37,816 bases of DNA from Allobosea sp. Root483D1 (GCF_001429505.1 NZ_LMJW01000020.1:53610-91425); one strand, 5' to 3'; counted from the stretch's first letter, positions 17,365 to 26,491 are shown. The notes: generated by a model from the letters alone, not told the origin. A program made the numbers and translations.

Positions 17365-17876
17365 GCCGGCGAGGCGGCGTGCAGCCGGCGTGTTCCGTCC
17401 TCGTCCCGGCCGGCATCCTGACTCGCGATCGCCACCAGCAGATCGGCGACGCTGCGGTCCCCGATCATGATCACCGGCGCGATCTCCGCCAGCGGCGCCA
17501 GGACGAAGGCACGCTCGGCGATGCGCGGATGCGGGACCTGCAGGCCGGGGCGGTCGATCGTCTCGCTGCCATAGGTCAGGATGTCGATGTCGAGCGTGCG
17601 CGGCCCCCAGCGCTCGCGCCGCTCGCGGCCGCTCTCACGCTCGATCACGAGGCAGAGCGCCAGCAGATATTCGGCCGAGAGCGAGGTCTCGATCAACACC
17701 GCCATGTTGCGGAATTCCGGCTGGTCTAGCTTGCCCCAGGGCGCGGTGCGCCAGACCGAGGAGGTAGCCTTCAGCTCGACGGCGGCGTGATCACGCAGCC
17801 GCACCAGCGCGGCTGCGAAGGCGGCAACGGGATCGCCGAGATTGCCGCCCAGGCCGAGCGTCGCCTCAACGCTCAC
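17352..17876 (-). CDS. folK: 2-amino-4-hydroxy-6-hydroxymethyldihydropteridine diphosphokinase
   Basis: 174 residues from a GTG start, which lies 11 bases inside folB. HPPK transfers pyrophosphate from ATP to the pterin alcohol before FolP. Family signatures: GLGGNLGDP at the start, VWRTAPWGKLDQPEFRNMAV, ERRERWGPRTLDIDIL (the HPPK signature with the two metal-binding aspartates) and VPHPRIAERAFVLAPLAEIAP. Third gene of folP-folB-folK. Its 3' end overlaps mazF. Confidence 0.96.
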   Translation of the reverse strand: MSVEATLGLGGNLGDPVAAFAAALVRLRDHAAVELKATSSVWRTAPWGKLDQPEFRNMAVLIETSLSAEYLLALCLVIERESGRERRERWGPRTLDIDILTYGSETIDRPGLQVPHPRIAERAFVLAPLAEIAPVIMIGDRSVADLLVAIASQDAGRDEDGTRRLHAASPAQSA

Positions 17877-18240
17877 GCGTGAAGTCCAGCTTGATGCCGA
17901 CCGATTCCATCCGGCCCGGAATCGGCGGAGCCGGCTTGCGCAAGGTGACCGCGACGCGGATCACGGCCGGATACTCCGTCAGGATGGCGGTTGCGAGTGC
18001 CCGCGCCGCGGCTTCCAGCAGCTTGAAGCGCTTGGCCGAGAAGGTGCGCGTCACCAGGCCGACGACCTCGCCATAATCGACGGTGTCGGCGATGTCGTCG
18101 CTGACCGAGGATGCCCGCAGGTCGCAATCGAGGACGAGGTCCATCGAGAAGCGCTGCCCGAGCCGGCCCTCTTCGGCAAAATGGCCGTGGTAGGCGTAAA
18201 GGTCGAGCGCCTCGATGAAGATCTGTCCGGTTGCGCTCAT
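17866..18240 (-). CDS. folB: Dihydroneopterin aldolase
   Basis: 124 residues, the usual length. It cleaves dihydroneopterin to hydroxymethyl-dihydropterin and glycolaldehyde. Motifs: LYAYHGHFAEEGRLGQRFSMDLVLDCDL with the conserved H-G-x-x-x-E start, DTVDYGEVVGLV, FKLLEAAARALATAIL with the conserved E, and a beta-strand RVAVTLRKPAPPIP with the catalytic lysine. ATGA overlap with folP and an 11-base overlap with folK show a tight operon. Confidence 0.95.
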   Translation of the reverse strand: MSATGQIFIEALDLYAYHGHFAEEGRLGQRFSMDLVLDCDLRASSVSDDIADTVDYGEVVGLVTRTFSAKRFKLLEAAARALATAILTEYPAVIRVAVTLRKPAPPIPGRMESVGIKLDFTRER

Positions 18241-19070
18241 TTCGCTTCTCCGATCGCCGTCCAGATTTTCAGCGCGTCGACATGCTCGTCGACATCATGG
18301 GCGCGAATGATGGCAGCGCCTTGGGTGACGCCGAAGAGATGCGCGGCGATGCTGGCGGCGACACGCTCGGCCGGGACCGCCTTGCCGATGACATGGCCGA
18401 GCACCGATTTGCGCGAGGCCCCGAGCAGGACCGGGCAGCCGAACTCGCCGAGGCGGCGAAGTTCCCTGATCAGCAGCAGCGATTGCTCGGCGGTCTTGCC
18501 GAAGCGGCCGATGCCGGGATCGACGACGATCTGGCCGCGCGGCACGCCGGCCTCGAGCGCGATCGCGATCGAGCGCTCGAGGAAGCGCATGACGTCGGCG
18601 AGGATGTCGAGGCCGGGATCGACCTCCTCGCGGTTGTGCATCAGGATGATCGGCGCGCCATGACGCGCGGCGACGCCGGCGATGGCGGGTTCGCGCTGCG
18701 CACCCCAGACATCGTTGACAATCGAAGCGCCGGCCTTGAGCGCCGCGTCGGCGACTTCGGCCTTGTAGGTGTCGATCGAGATCGGAACGTCGCTTTGATC
18801 GGCGATGCCGGTGATCACCGGTATGACCCGCGCGAGCTCGCTCTCGGCATCGAGACGGATGTGGTCCGGGCGGGTCGATTCACCGCCGACATCGACGATG
18901 TCGGCGCCCTGATGCGCCAACTTCAGCCCATGCGCGACAGCGACGGAAGGATCGGCGAACAGGCCGCCATCGGAAAAGGAATCCGGGGTGACGTTGACCA
19001 CGCCCATCAGCAGGGGCCTGGCGCCAAGGCTGAGCCTGCGGCCATCCGGCAATGTCAGCGTGGCGGTCAT
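18237..19070 (-). CDS. folP: Dihydropteroate synthase
   Basis: 277 residues from MTATLTLPDGRR. It joins hydroxymethyl-dihydropterin diphosphate to p-aminobenzoate and is the sulfonamide target. Both pterin-binding signatures are present: LLMGVVNVTPDSFSDGG (residues about 19-35) and DIVDVGGESTRP. VVDPGIGRFGKTAEQSL and GASRKSVLG follow. The open frame reaches upstream to 19364 but this N-terminal extension has no family match. First gene of the folP-folB-folK operon, divergent from the phosphatase gene. Confidence 0.96.
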   Translation of the reverse strand: MTATLTLPDGRRLSLGARPLLMGVVNVTPDSFSDGGLFADPSVAVAHGLKLAHQGADIVDVGGESTRPDHIRLDAESELARVIPVITGIADQSDVPISIDTYKAEVADAALKAGASIVNDVWGAQREPAIAGVAARHGAPIILMHNREEVDPGLDILADVMRFLERSIAIALEAGVPRGQIVVDPGIGRFGKTAEQSLLLIRELRRLGEFGCPVLLGASRKSVLGHVIGKAVPAERVAASIAAHLFGVTQGAAIIRAHDVDEHVDALKIWTAIGEAK

Positions 19071-19215
19071 GCGACGATCGGGTTGATGCTGGAGGCTGCC
19101 TCTTACACAGGGCTGCGGGGCGCGGCCACCACAAAGCTCACGAGGCAGTGAAGGTATGCCCCTGCGGTGCTTTCGCCGCTTTGACGTCGGTGCCGCCAGC
19201 GTGCATGAGGCGGGC

Positions 19216-19812
19216 ATGACTCCCCTGACGATTCCCGGCCGCCTCTTCCTCGTCCGCCATGGCGAAACCGACTGGAATCGGGAGGGCCGGTTGCAAGGCG
19301 GCAAGGACATCCCGCTCAATGCGCTCGGCCGCATGCAGGCGGAGGAGGCGGCGCGCCGGCTCAAGGCGCTGACCCCGGACTACGCGACCGTGGATTATCT
19401 CTGCTCGCCGATGGAGCGGGCGCGGGAGACGATGACGATCCTGCGGCGCGAACTCGGCCTGCCGGCGGAGACATTCCGCATCGACGATCGCTTGCGCGAA
19501 TTGACCTTCGGCGAGTGGGAAGGCTTCACCTGGCGTGAGATCCGCAAGAGCGAGCGCGAGCTCGCCCAAGCCCGCGAGAGCGACAAATGGGGCTTCGTGC
19601 CGCCGGGCGGCGAGAGCTACCGCATGCTGGCCGAGCGCATCCGGCCGGTGCTCGAAGGGCTGGCACCGGACACGGTGATGGTCAGCCATGGCGGCGTGGC
19701 GCGGGCGGTGCTGGCGCTGCTCGGCGCGGTCGGCACGGCCGATGCGGCTCGCATCGAAATCTGGCAGGGCAAGATCCTCGTGGTCGAGGACGGCAAGGCG
19801 ACCTGGATGTGA
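19216..19812 (+). CDS. Histidine phosphatase family (phosphoglycerate-mutase-like)
   Basis: 198 residues from MTPLTIPGR, preceded by GAGGCGGGC; an extension to 19156 is possible. RHG motif LVRHGETDWNREGRLQGGKD with catalytic H15, PMERARETM, LRELTFGEWEG with the acid/base glutamate, and a second histidine in VMVSHGGVARAVL. A phosphatase is more likely than a true mutase in this clade. I recall a member of this family between fabI and aroC in Hyphomicrobiales, where it is still found here despite insertions. Confidence 0.92.
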   Translation: MTPLTIPGRLFLVRHGETDWNREGRLQGGKDIPLNALGRMQAEEAARRLKALTPDYATVDYLCSPMERARETMTILRRELGLPAETFRIDDRLRELTFGEWEGFTWREIRKSERELAQARESDKWGFVPPGGESYRMLAERIRPVLEGLAPDTVMVSHGGVARAVLALLGAVGTADAARIEIWQGKILVVEDGKATWM

Positions 19813-20032
19813 CATCAGACCGCGGCAAGAGGTCGGACAGTTGAGCGCACCTCGCCTTCGCGCTTGCCGTTCAGCCGCGGTTAAGCCAAATCTGCTCATG
19901 TACGGCCGGCAGGCGAGTTTCCGCGCGGCTGCGGGTGTCCGGCCTCAGGATGTGGTGGACGCGTCGTCGCGGGGAGGCGGCCGTCCGACGTGAGATGCGG
20001 TCCGGCACTGGTCCGGACCTCGACGGGGCAGG

Positions 20033-23000
20033 ATGAACGAGATCACCACAGTTTCGGCCGGCACTGCCGATTCAGGCGCGACGGCGCTTGCGATGCTGGC
20101 GGGCGAGAAGCGGCCAGATCTGCTGCGCGACGAGGTGCTCGCCGAGATTTTCGCCGCGAGCGTGTCGGCGCGCCCCGAACATCCGGCGATGATCTGCGGC
20201 GAGCTGCGGCTGAGCTATGCGCAGGTCTGGGCGCAGGCGCAGGCCCAGGCGCGCGGCCTCGCGCTCGCCGGCATCGGCCCGGGCGACATGGTCGGCCTGT
20301 GGATGCCGCGCGGCATCGAGCTTCTGGTGGCGCAGATCGCGATCACGCTGTCGGGCGCCGCCTGGCTGCCCTTCGACGCCGAGGCGCCGGTCGAGCGCAT
20401 CGCCATCTGCCTGGAGGATGCCAGCGCCAAGGGGCTGGTGACGCAGACCGACTGGAAGGCGCGGGCGCTGGCGACCGGGCGCACCGTCTGGTGCCCGCAG
20501 CAGCTCGCCGCCGCCAGCGACGGCAAGCCGATGCCGGCCCGGCCCGCCGGGCTGACGCCGGACCATCCGGCCTATTTGATCTACACCTCGGGCTCGACGG
20601 GCGTGCCCAAGGCGATCGTCATCAGCCAGCGCAACATCTGCCATTTCCTGCGCTCGGGGAATGCGCTCTACGGCATGGGTCCGGAGGACGTGGTCTTCCA
20701 GGGCGCCTCCGTCGCCTTCGACCTGTCGATGGAGGAGATCTGGACGCCCTATCTCATCGGCGCGACCCTGTTCGTCGCGACGCCGCAGATGATGGGCGAC
20801 GCCGAGAAGCTGCCATCGATCCTGAGCGACGCCGGTGTCACCGTGATCGACACGGTCCCGACCCTGCTCGGCATCCTGCCCGCCGACGTGCCCTCGCTGA
20901 CGCTGATCCTGCTCGGCGGCGAGGCGTTGCCGCCCTCGATCGTGCAGAAATGGTCGAAGCCGGGCCGGCGCATCTTCAACACCTACGGGCCGACGGAAGC
21001 GACGGTGGTGGCCACAGCCGCGGCAGTCGAGCCGGGCGAGACCGTCACCATCGGCCGGCCGATCCCGAACTACACCGCCTATATCGTCGATGACGAGATG
21101 AAGCTGACCGGCGTCGGCCAGCAGGGCGAATTGCTGATCGGCGGTCCTGGCGTCGCCAAGGGCTACCATCTGCGTCCGGAGCTGACCGCCGAGAAGTTCA
21201 TCGCCAATCCGTTCGGCGGGAGCGGCAGCGATCCGGTCCTCTACCGCTCCGGCGACGCCGTCAGCCTCGACGGCGACGGCAACATCGTCTTCCACGGTCG
21301 CATCGACGACCAGGTCAAGATCCGCGGCTTCCGCGTCGAGCTCGGCGAGATCGAGACGGCGCTCTCGGACGAGGCCGGCATCGGCCAGGCCGCCGTGGTC
21401 CTGCGCACCGATGACGGCATCGAGCGGCTCGTCGCCTTCCTGGTCGGCGAGCCCGGCGTGCAGATCGAGGGCAAGGTGCTGCGCGCCTCGCTGCGCGAGA
21501 AGCTGCCGCCCTATATGATCCCGGCGCATTTCGAGCCGATCGGCTCGCTGCCGCGCATGGTCTCCGGCAAGGTCGACCGCAAGATGCTGAAGGCCGCGCC
21601 GCTGACGGCGCCGGCTGCGAGCGGCGAGCAAGAGCCGCCGCGCAACGAGACCGAGGCCGCCCTGCTCGACGCCGCCAAGCGCGTGCTCGGCGCGCAGGCG
21701 CTGCCGCTGGAGGCGGATTTCTTCGTCGATCTCGGCGGTCATTCGCTGTTGGCGGCGCGCTTCATCTCGATCGTGCGCGAGACGCCGGCCTATGCCGGCA
21801 TCACCCTGCAGGACGTCTATGGCGCCCGCACCTTGCGGGCGATGGCGGCGCTGCTCGATGCGCGCGGCGTGCGGGCCGCAGAGGACCTTTCCTTCACGCC
21901 GCCGCCGCTCAGGCGCCGCTTCCTCTGCGGGCTGGCGCAGGCGATCGTGTTGCCGATCATCATCAGCCTGTCGACCGCGCAGTGGCTCGGCATCTTCGTC
22001 AGCTACATGCTGCTCTCCGGCGAGGAGTTGTCGGCGATGGCGCAGGTCTTCGCGCTGCTCGGCATCTATGTTGCGATCACCATCGCCACCGGCTTCATCG
22101 CGATCGGCCTGAAATGGCTGGTTCTGGGCCGGACCAAGCCTGGCACCTATCCGCTCTGGGGCGTCTATTATTTCCGCTGGTGGTTCGCCTCCCGCGTTGC
22201 CGGGCTCGTGCACATCAAATGGCTGCAGGGCACGCCGGTGATGCGCTTCTACTGGCGCCTGCTCGGCGCCAAGGTCGGGCGCGACGTCATCATCTCCGAT
22301 TACGAGGCCGGCGCGATCGACCTGGTCGAGCTCGGCGATGGCACCACACTGGGCTCCAAGACCACTTTCGCCAATGCCGAGGCGATCGGGGCCGACTTCA
22401 TCATCGGCCGGATCAATATCGGCAAGGACGTCTATGCCGGCTCCGCGGTCGTGTTCGGCCATGGCTGCCGGGTCGGTGACCATGCCGAGATCGGCGACCT
22501 GACCGCGATCGCGCCGGGCGCGACCATCGGTACGGCCGAGATCTGGGACGGCTCGCCGGCGCGCAAGACCGGCATGGTCGATCTCGAGGCCCTGCCGCCC
22601 CAGGCCGAAGCGAGCGCCGGGCGGCGGGCGGCGATGACGCTGTTCTACGTGGTCATGCTGATCGTGCTGCCGCCAATCAGCCTCCTGCCGATCTTCCCGG
22701 CCTTCTGGCTGTTCGACAAGATCGACAACTGGGTCGCGACCTGGTCCGACCTCAGCTATCTCTGGTATCTGCCGATCCTGACCTGGCCGACGGCGATCGG
22801 CTTGATCAGCATCACCGTCTTCCTGATCGCGGCCTTGCGCTGGGCGATCCTGCCGCGCGTCTCCTCCGGCTCCTATTCGATCCATTCGGGCTTTTACGCC
22901 CGCAAATGGACGGTGGCGCTGGCGACCGAGGTGACGCTGGAGACGCTGTCCTCGCTGTTCGCGACGATCTACATGCGCTTCTGGTACCGGATGATGGGCG

Positions 23001-24040
23001 CGCGCATCGGCTCCGGCGCCGAGATCTCGACCAATCTCTCCGGCCGCTACGACATCACCGGGATCGGCGCCGGCAACTTCATCGCGGATGAGGTAATCTT
23101 CGGCGACGAGGACCTGCGGCGCGGCTATATGCGCCTCGACATGACCCGCACCGGCGAGCAGGTCTTCGTCGGCAACGATGCGGTGGTGCCGCCGGGCGCG
23201 ATCATCCCCGACAAGGTGCTGATCGGCATCAAGTCGAAGCCGCCGGCGAACGAACTGATGAGCGCCGGCGACACCTGGTTCGGCTCGCCGCCGATCAAGC
23301 TGCCTACCCGCCAGAAGGTCGATCTCGGCGCCGACTGGACCTACAAGCCCTCGACGGGCAAGAAGCTGGCGCGCGCCGGTTTCGAGGCGCTGCACACCTC
23401 TTTCCCGGCGATGCTCTTCATCACCTTCGGCACGCTCGCCGTCGATCTCGTGCTGCAGCAGAAGATCTTCGACCGCGACTGGACGGGCCTTGCGTTCGCT
23501 TTCATGGGCTGCGCCGTCGTGATCGCCATCACCCAGGCGCTGATCTGCGCCCTGATGAAATGGCTGCTGATGGGCGTCTACAAGCCGGTGATGAAGCCGA
23601 TGTGGTCGTTCTGGGCGATGCGGACCGAAGCGGTCTCCGTGCTTTATTGGGGCCTCGGCGGCAAGGTGCTATTCGATTATCTGCGCGGCACGCCGTTCCT
23701 GCCCTGGTTCCTGCGCCTGTTCGGCGCGCAATACGGCCAGGGCGTCTGGCTGGATTCCACCGATATCACCGAGTTCGACTGCATCAAGGTCGGCGACTTC
23801 TGCACCGTCAACGCCCATTCGGCCCTGCAGACCCATCTCTACGAGGACCGGGTGATGAAGGTCGGCAGGGTCACGCTCGGCAAGGGCGTCTGTGTCGGCG
23901 CCGGGGCGACGGTGCTCTACGACACCCATGTCGGCGACTACGCGCAGGTCGGCCTGCTCACCGTGATCATGAAGGGCGAGAACCTGCCTGCGAATACACG
24001 CTGGGAAGGCGCGCCGGCGGTGCCCGCGGCAGCGCACTAG
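20033..24040 (+). CDS. Single-module NRPS of the Pls/PosA (epsilon-poly-lysine synthetase) type
   Basis: 1335 residues, close to epsilon-poly-lysine synthetase (about 1320). Adenylation domain about 35-520: YLIYTSGSTGVPK (181-193), NTYGPTEATV (316-325), YRSGDAV (404-410), GRIDDQVKIRGFRVELGEIE (422-441), SGKVDRK (511-517). Carrier domain: LGGHS with S571 as phosphopantetheine site. No condensation or thioesterase domain. Instead six membrane helices in three pairs (about 630-697, 866-940, 1122-1180), each pair followed by a hexapeptide-like LbH repeat, the tandem C domains that join monomers in Pls. Hand-aligned specificity code: D230, L231, E234, D274?, L293, G295, T317, V325, V326, K513 region; two acidic residues suggest a basic amino acid. 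Product therefore may be an isopeptide homopolymer. A polymer-cutting or export gene is not adjacent. Confidence 0.88.
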   Translation: MNEITTVSAGTADSGATALAMLAGEKRPDLLRDEVLAEIFAASVSARPEHPAMICGELRLSYAQVWAQAQAQARGLALAGIGPGDMVGLWMPRGIELLVAQIAITLSGAAWLPFDAEAPVERIAICLEDASAKGLVTQTDWKARALATGRTVWCPQQLAAASDGKPMPARPAGLTPDHPAYLIYTSGSTGVPKAIVISQRNICHFLRSGNALYGMGPEDVVFQGASVAFDLSMEEIWTPYLIGATLFVATPQMMGDAEKLPSILSDAGVTVIDTVPTLLGILPADVPSLTLILLGGEALPPSIVQKWSKPGRRIFNTYGPTEATVVATAAAVEPGETVTIGRPIPNYTAYIVDDEMKLTGVGQQGELLIGGPGVAKGYHLRPELTAEKFIANPFGGSGSDPVLYRSGDAVSLDGDGNIVFHGRIDDQVKIRGFRVELGEIETALSDEAGIGQAAVVLRTDDGIERLVAFLVGEPGVQIEGKVLRASLREKLPPYMIPAHFEPIGSLPRMVSGKVDRKMLKAAPLTAPAASGEQEPPRNETEAALLDAAKRVLGAQALPLEADFFVDLGGHSLLAARFISIVRETPAYAGITLQDVYGARTLRAMAALLDARGVRAAEDLSFTPPPLRRRFLCGLAQAIVLPIIISLSTAQWLGIFVSYMLLSGEELSAMAQVFALLGIYVAITIATGFIAIGLKWLVLGRTKPGTYPLWGVYYFRWWFASRVAGLVHIKWLQGTPVMRFYWRLLGAKVGRDVIISDYEAGAIDLVELGDGTTLGSKTTFANAEAIGADFIIGRINIGKDVYAGSAVVFGHGCRVGDHAEIGDLTAIAPGATIGTAEIWDGSPARKTGMVDLEALPPQAEASAGRRAAMTLFYVVMLIVLPPISLLPIFPAFWLFDKIDNWVATWSDLSYLWYLPILTWPTAIGLISITVFLIAALRWAILPRVSSGSYSIHSGFYARKWTVALATEVTLETLSSLFATIYMRFWYRMMGARIGSGAEISTNLSGRYDITGIGAGNFIADEVIFGDEDLRRGYMRLDMTRTGEQVFVGNDAVVPPGAIIPDKVLIGIKSKPPANELMSAGDTWFGSPPIKLPTRQKVDLGADWTYKPSTGKKLARAGFEALHTSFPAMLFITFGTLAVDLVLQQKIFDRDWTGLAFAFMGCAVVIAITQALICALMKWLLMGVYKPVMKPMWSFWAMRTEAVSVLYWGLGGKVLFDYLRGTPFLPWFLRLFGAQYGQGVWLDSTDITEFDCIKVGDFCTVNAHSALQTHLYEDRVMKVGRVTLGKGVCVGAGATVLYDTHVGDYAQVGLLTVIMKGENLPANTRWEGAPAVPAAAH

Positions 24041-24049
24041 AGCGCGCCG

Positions 24050-24811
24050 TCACTCGGCGGCGTGGCGACGTTCGCTCTGCAGCGGCAGCGCGATCTCGGT
24101 TGGCTGAAGCGGGCGGACCGCGCCCTTCGCCAGTTCGCCGAGCGCCAGGGCGCCGATGCCGACGCGGACGAGGCGCAGCACCTCGGCGCCGGCGGCCTCG
24201 ACGATCCGCCGGATCTGCCGGTTGCGGCCTTCGTCGATCACCATCTCGATCCAGGCGTTGCGCTGGCCATGACGCAGCAGGCTGGCCGCCTTGGTCGTCA
24301 GCCTTTCGCCGTCGTCGACGGTGCCGGCCCGCAGGCGCTGCATCATCGCCTCGTCCGGCACCGTGTCGATCTGGACATGGTAGGTCTTCTCCACGCCCGA
24401 GGCCGGATCGAGGATGGTTTTCGCCCAGCGGCTGTCATTGCTCAGGAGCAGCAGGCCTTCGCTCGCCCGGTCGAGCCGGCCGACCGGCGCGACGAAGGGC
24501 AAGTCGATGCCGTCGAGGCAGGCGTAGATCGTGGGGCGCCCCTGCGGATCGTGCCGTGTCGTCAGCGTGCCGCGCGGCTTGTTGAGCATCAGATAGATGC
24601 GCTGCTCGGCGGAGACCGGCTCACCGTCGACGGAGATGCGGGCGCGGCCGATCTGCAGGCGCAGGGCGGGATCGAGGGCGAGCCGACCGTCGACGCGGAC
24701 ACGGCCTTCGACGATCAGCTGCCCGGCCTGGGTGCGCGAGCAATAGCCGAGCTTGGAGAGGGCGCGCGCGAGGCTGACGGGCGCTGGGCCCGGGCCGGGA
24801 TGTCTGGACAT
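24050..24811 (-). CDS. Ribosomal pseudouridine synthase, RsuA/RluB/RluF family
   Basis: 253 residues from MSRHPGPGPAPVS, with GGAA 7 bases upstream. An S4 RNA-binding domain (SLARALSKLGYCSRTQAGQLIVEGRVRVDG, 13-42) is followed by the catalytic domain: LMLNKPRGTLTTRHD, PVGRLDRASEGLLLLSND with catalytic D114, EKTYHVQI, and the C-terminal VIDEGRNRQIRRIVEAAGAEVLRLVRVGIG. It makes pseudouridine in rRNA; which of RsuA, RluB, RluE or RluF cannot be decided by eye. It converges on the NRPS with a 9-base gap and is divergent from aroC. Confidence 0.92.
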   Translation of the reverse strand: MSRHPGPGPAPVSLARALSKLGYCSRTQAGQLIVEGRVRVDGRLALDPALRLQIGRARISVDGEPVSAEQRIYLMLNKPRGTLTTRHDPQGRPTIYACLDGIDLPFVAPVGRLDRASEGLLLLSNDSRWAKTILDPASGVEKTYHVQIDTVPDEAMMQRLRAGTVDDGERLTTKAASLLRHGQRNAWIEMVIDEGRNRQIRRIVEAAGAEVLRLVRVGIGALALGELAKGAVRPLQPTEIALPLQSERRHAAE

Positions 24812-25200
24812 GATTGTTTCCGGACGGCATTGCGGGCTGCCGGCGCCGAGATGGGCGCAGGGCGACGAGCGAGCGGCGGGGCGCGAAGGCGAAGCCTTGG
24901 GCCTGTCCGGTCGGATACGGATTGGACCTGTTGCGATGCCGCATCGGCGCGCATCGTGGCCGGACCAGCGCCACAATCCCCGAGCGGCGTCTGTCGCCGG
25001 CTCGGGGCTAGGTGCCCGCGATGATGACGCTCCCGGGACGCCAGGAGCGCAGGAGGATGAAGCCCTTGCGTCGCATGGGCGCTAGAAGCCGTGCCGTTGC
25101 CGGCCTGTCAATCCCGCGGGGCCGGGTGAACCCGGCAGGGCAGGGTTTCGCGCCGCGGCGATCCGGCTTATGAGCCATTCCAGCAAGGTTCCGGGCTCTC
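24812..25200. other. 389-base divergent intergenic region with strong hairpin
   Basis: No convincing gene. It contains a strong GC hairpin: CCCCGAGC (24978-24985) pairs with GCTCGGGG (25000-25007), with an inner GGCG/CGCC stem. It presumably holds the promoters of the pseudouridine synthase and aroC; no operator or riboswitch is recognised. The aroC ribosome site is weak (AAGG about 11 bases upstream). Confidence 0.5.
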
Positions 25201-26319
25201 ATGTCGCACAACACTTTCGGCCATCTCTTCCGCGTCACCACCTTCGGCGAGAGCCATGGGCCTGCGATCGGCTGCGTCGTCGACGGCTGCCCGCCGCTGA
25301 TCCCGCTCCGCGAGGCCGAGATCCAGCGCGACCTCGACAAGCGCCGGCCCGGCCAGTCGCGCTACACGACGCAGCGCCAGGAGCCCGACGCGGTCCGCAT
25401 CGTCTCCGGCGTCTTCGCCGACGAGAGAAGCGGCGAGCAGGTCACGACGGGCACCTCGATCGGCCTGATGATCGACAATGTCGACCAGCGCTCGAAGGAC
25501 TATTCCGAGATCAAGGACAAGTACCGGCCGGGCCATGCCGATTTCACCTATGACGTGAAATACGGCATCCGCGATTACCGCGGCGGCGGCCGCTCCTCGG
25601 CGCGCGAGACGGCGACGCGGGTCGCGGCCGGCGCGATCGCGCGCAAGGTCGTGCCGGGCATGATCGTGCGCGGCGCGCTGGTGCAGATGGGCCGGCACAA
25701 GGTCGATCGCGGCAACTGGGACTGGGACGAGATTTCCCGCAACCCGTTTTTCTGCCCGGATGCGAAGGCGGCCGAGCGCTTCGCCGATTATCTCGACGGC
25801 ATCCGCAAATCCGGCTCCTCGATCGGGGCGGTGCTGGAGATTGTCGCCGAGGGCGTGCCGGCGGGCCTGGGCGCGCCGATCTACGGCAAGCTCGACGCCG
25901 AGATCGCCGCAGCGCTGATGAGCATCAACGCGGTCAAGGGCGTCGAGATCGGCGAGGGCTTCGCCGCTGCCGAACTCTCCGGCGAGGAGAACGCGGACGA
26001 GATGCGCGCCGGCAATGACGGCAAGCCGCTTTTCCTCTCCAACCATGCTGGGGGCATCCTGGGCGGCATCTCGACCGGCCAGCCGATCGTGGCGCGCTTT
26101 GCGGTCAAGCCGACCTCCTCGATCCTGTCGCCCCGCGCCACGGTGAACCGCACCGGCGGCGAGACCGAGATGTTCACCAAGGGCCGGCATGACCCCTGCG
26201 TCGGCATCCGCGCCGTGCCGGTCGGCGAAGCCATGGTCGCTTGCGTTCTCGCCGACCAATTCTTGCGCCATCGCGCGCAGGTCGGCGTGGTCGAGCCGCG
26301 TTGGCCGTTCGGACAGTGA
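25201..26319 (+). CDS. aroC: Chorismate synthase
   Basis: 372 residues. It turns 5-enolpyruvylshikimate 3-phosphate into chorismate using reduced FMN. Signatures: [17 protein letters not shown] (16-32), [40 protein letters not shown] (the central signature), [28 protein letters not shown] and [17 protein letters not shown]. All are standard. I recall it as part of the Hyphomicrobiales block fabI-phosphatase-aroC-ribB; here it is separated from the phosphatase by the NRPS and a pseudouridine synthase. A repeat follows the stop. Confidence 0.98.
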   Translation: MSHNTFGHLFRVTTFGESHGPAIGCVVDGCPPLIPLREAEIQRDLDKRRPGQSRYTTQRQEPDAVRIVSGVFADERSGEQVTTGTSIGLMIDNVDQRSKDYSEIKDKYRPGHADFTYDVKYGIRDYRGGGRSSARETATRVAAGAIARKVVPGMIVRGALVQMGRHKVDRGNWDWDEISRNPFFCPDAKAAERFADYLDGIRKSGSSIGAVLEIVAEGVPAGLGAPIYGKLDAEIAAALMSINAVKGVEIGEGFAAAELSGEENADEMRAGNDGKPLFLSNHAGGILGGISTGQPIVARFAVKPTSSILSPRATVNRTGGETEMFTKGRHDPCVGIRAVPVGEAMVACVLADQFLRHRAQVGVVEPRWPFGQ

Positions 26320-26325
26320 CGACAG

Positions 26326-26433
26326 GCGTCATTCTCGGGCGAAGCGTAGCGGAGCTCCGAGAATCTCAGGACAATAAGGCGCCGACCGGAGCCTCATCTG
26401 GCCTGAGATGCTCGGTCAAGCCCGAGCACGACG
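26326..26433. repeat. Interspersed palindromic repeat, family 2, copy 2
   Basis: Inverted copy of the element at 4392-4500: starts GCGTCATTCTCGGGCGAAGC and ends GCTCGGTCAAGCCCGAGCACGACG, with CTCAGGACAATAAGGCGCCGACC in the middle matching the reverse complement of copy 1 with scattered differences. It begins 7 bases after the aroC stop codon, so it may also shape the aroC transcript end. GCTCGG and CCGAGC within it form a hairpin. Confidence 0.75.
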
Positions 26434-26446
26434 GTAAAGCTGTCTG

Positions 26447-26465
26447 ATTTCAGTATCACTGAAAT
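26447..26465. promoter_or_regulatory. Upstream TTCA-N7-TGAA dyad (site 1) before ribB
   Basis: ATTTCAGT-ATC-ACTGAAAT is a perfect 8+3+8 palindrome containing TTCA-N7-TGAA. It is followed by eight T residues (26465-26472), so it could also work as an AU-rich terminator for aroC. A second dyad with the same TTCA-N7-TGAA frame lies 28 bases downstream, centre to centre, which favours an operator. Confidence 0.6.
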
Positions 26466-26476
26466 TTTTTTTCCTG

Positions 26477-26491
26477 TTCATTGATAATGAA
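26477..26491. promoter_or_regulatory. Second TTCA-N7-TGAA dyad (site 2) before ribB
   Basis: TTCATT-GAT-AATGAA is a perfect 6+3+6 palindrome. It shares the TTCA-N7-TGAA frame with site 1 and lies upstream of a -10-like TATTAG (26501-26506), so a protein bound here would overlap the -35 region. It is the best candidate for autorepression by the HTH domain of the ribB product. Confidence 0.6.

Noticed and set aside
20072..23395. A 1107-codon open frame antisense to the NRPS gene
   Set aside because: In high-GC DNA the reverse frame of a long gene stays open by codon bias; the translation is low-complexity Arg/Asp/Ala-rich and shows no domain, while the plus strand has a complete A-T-TM protein.
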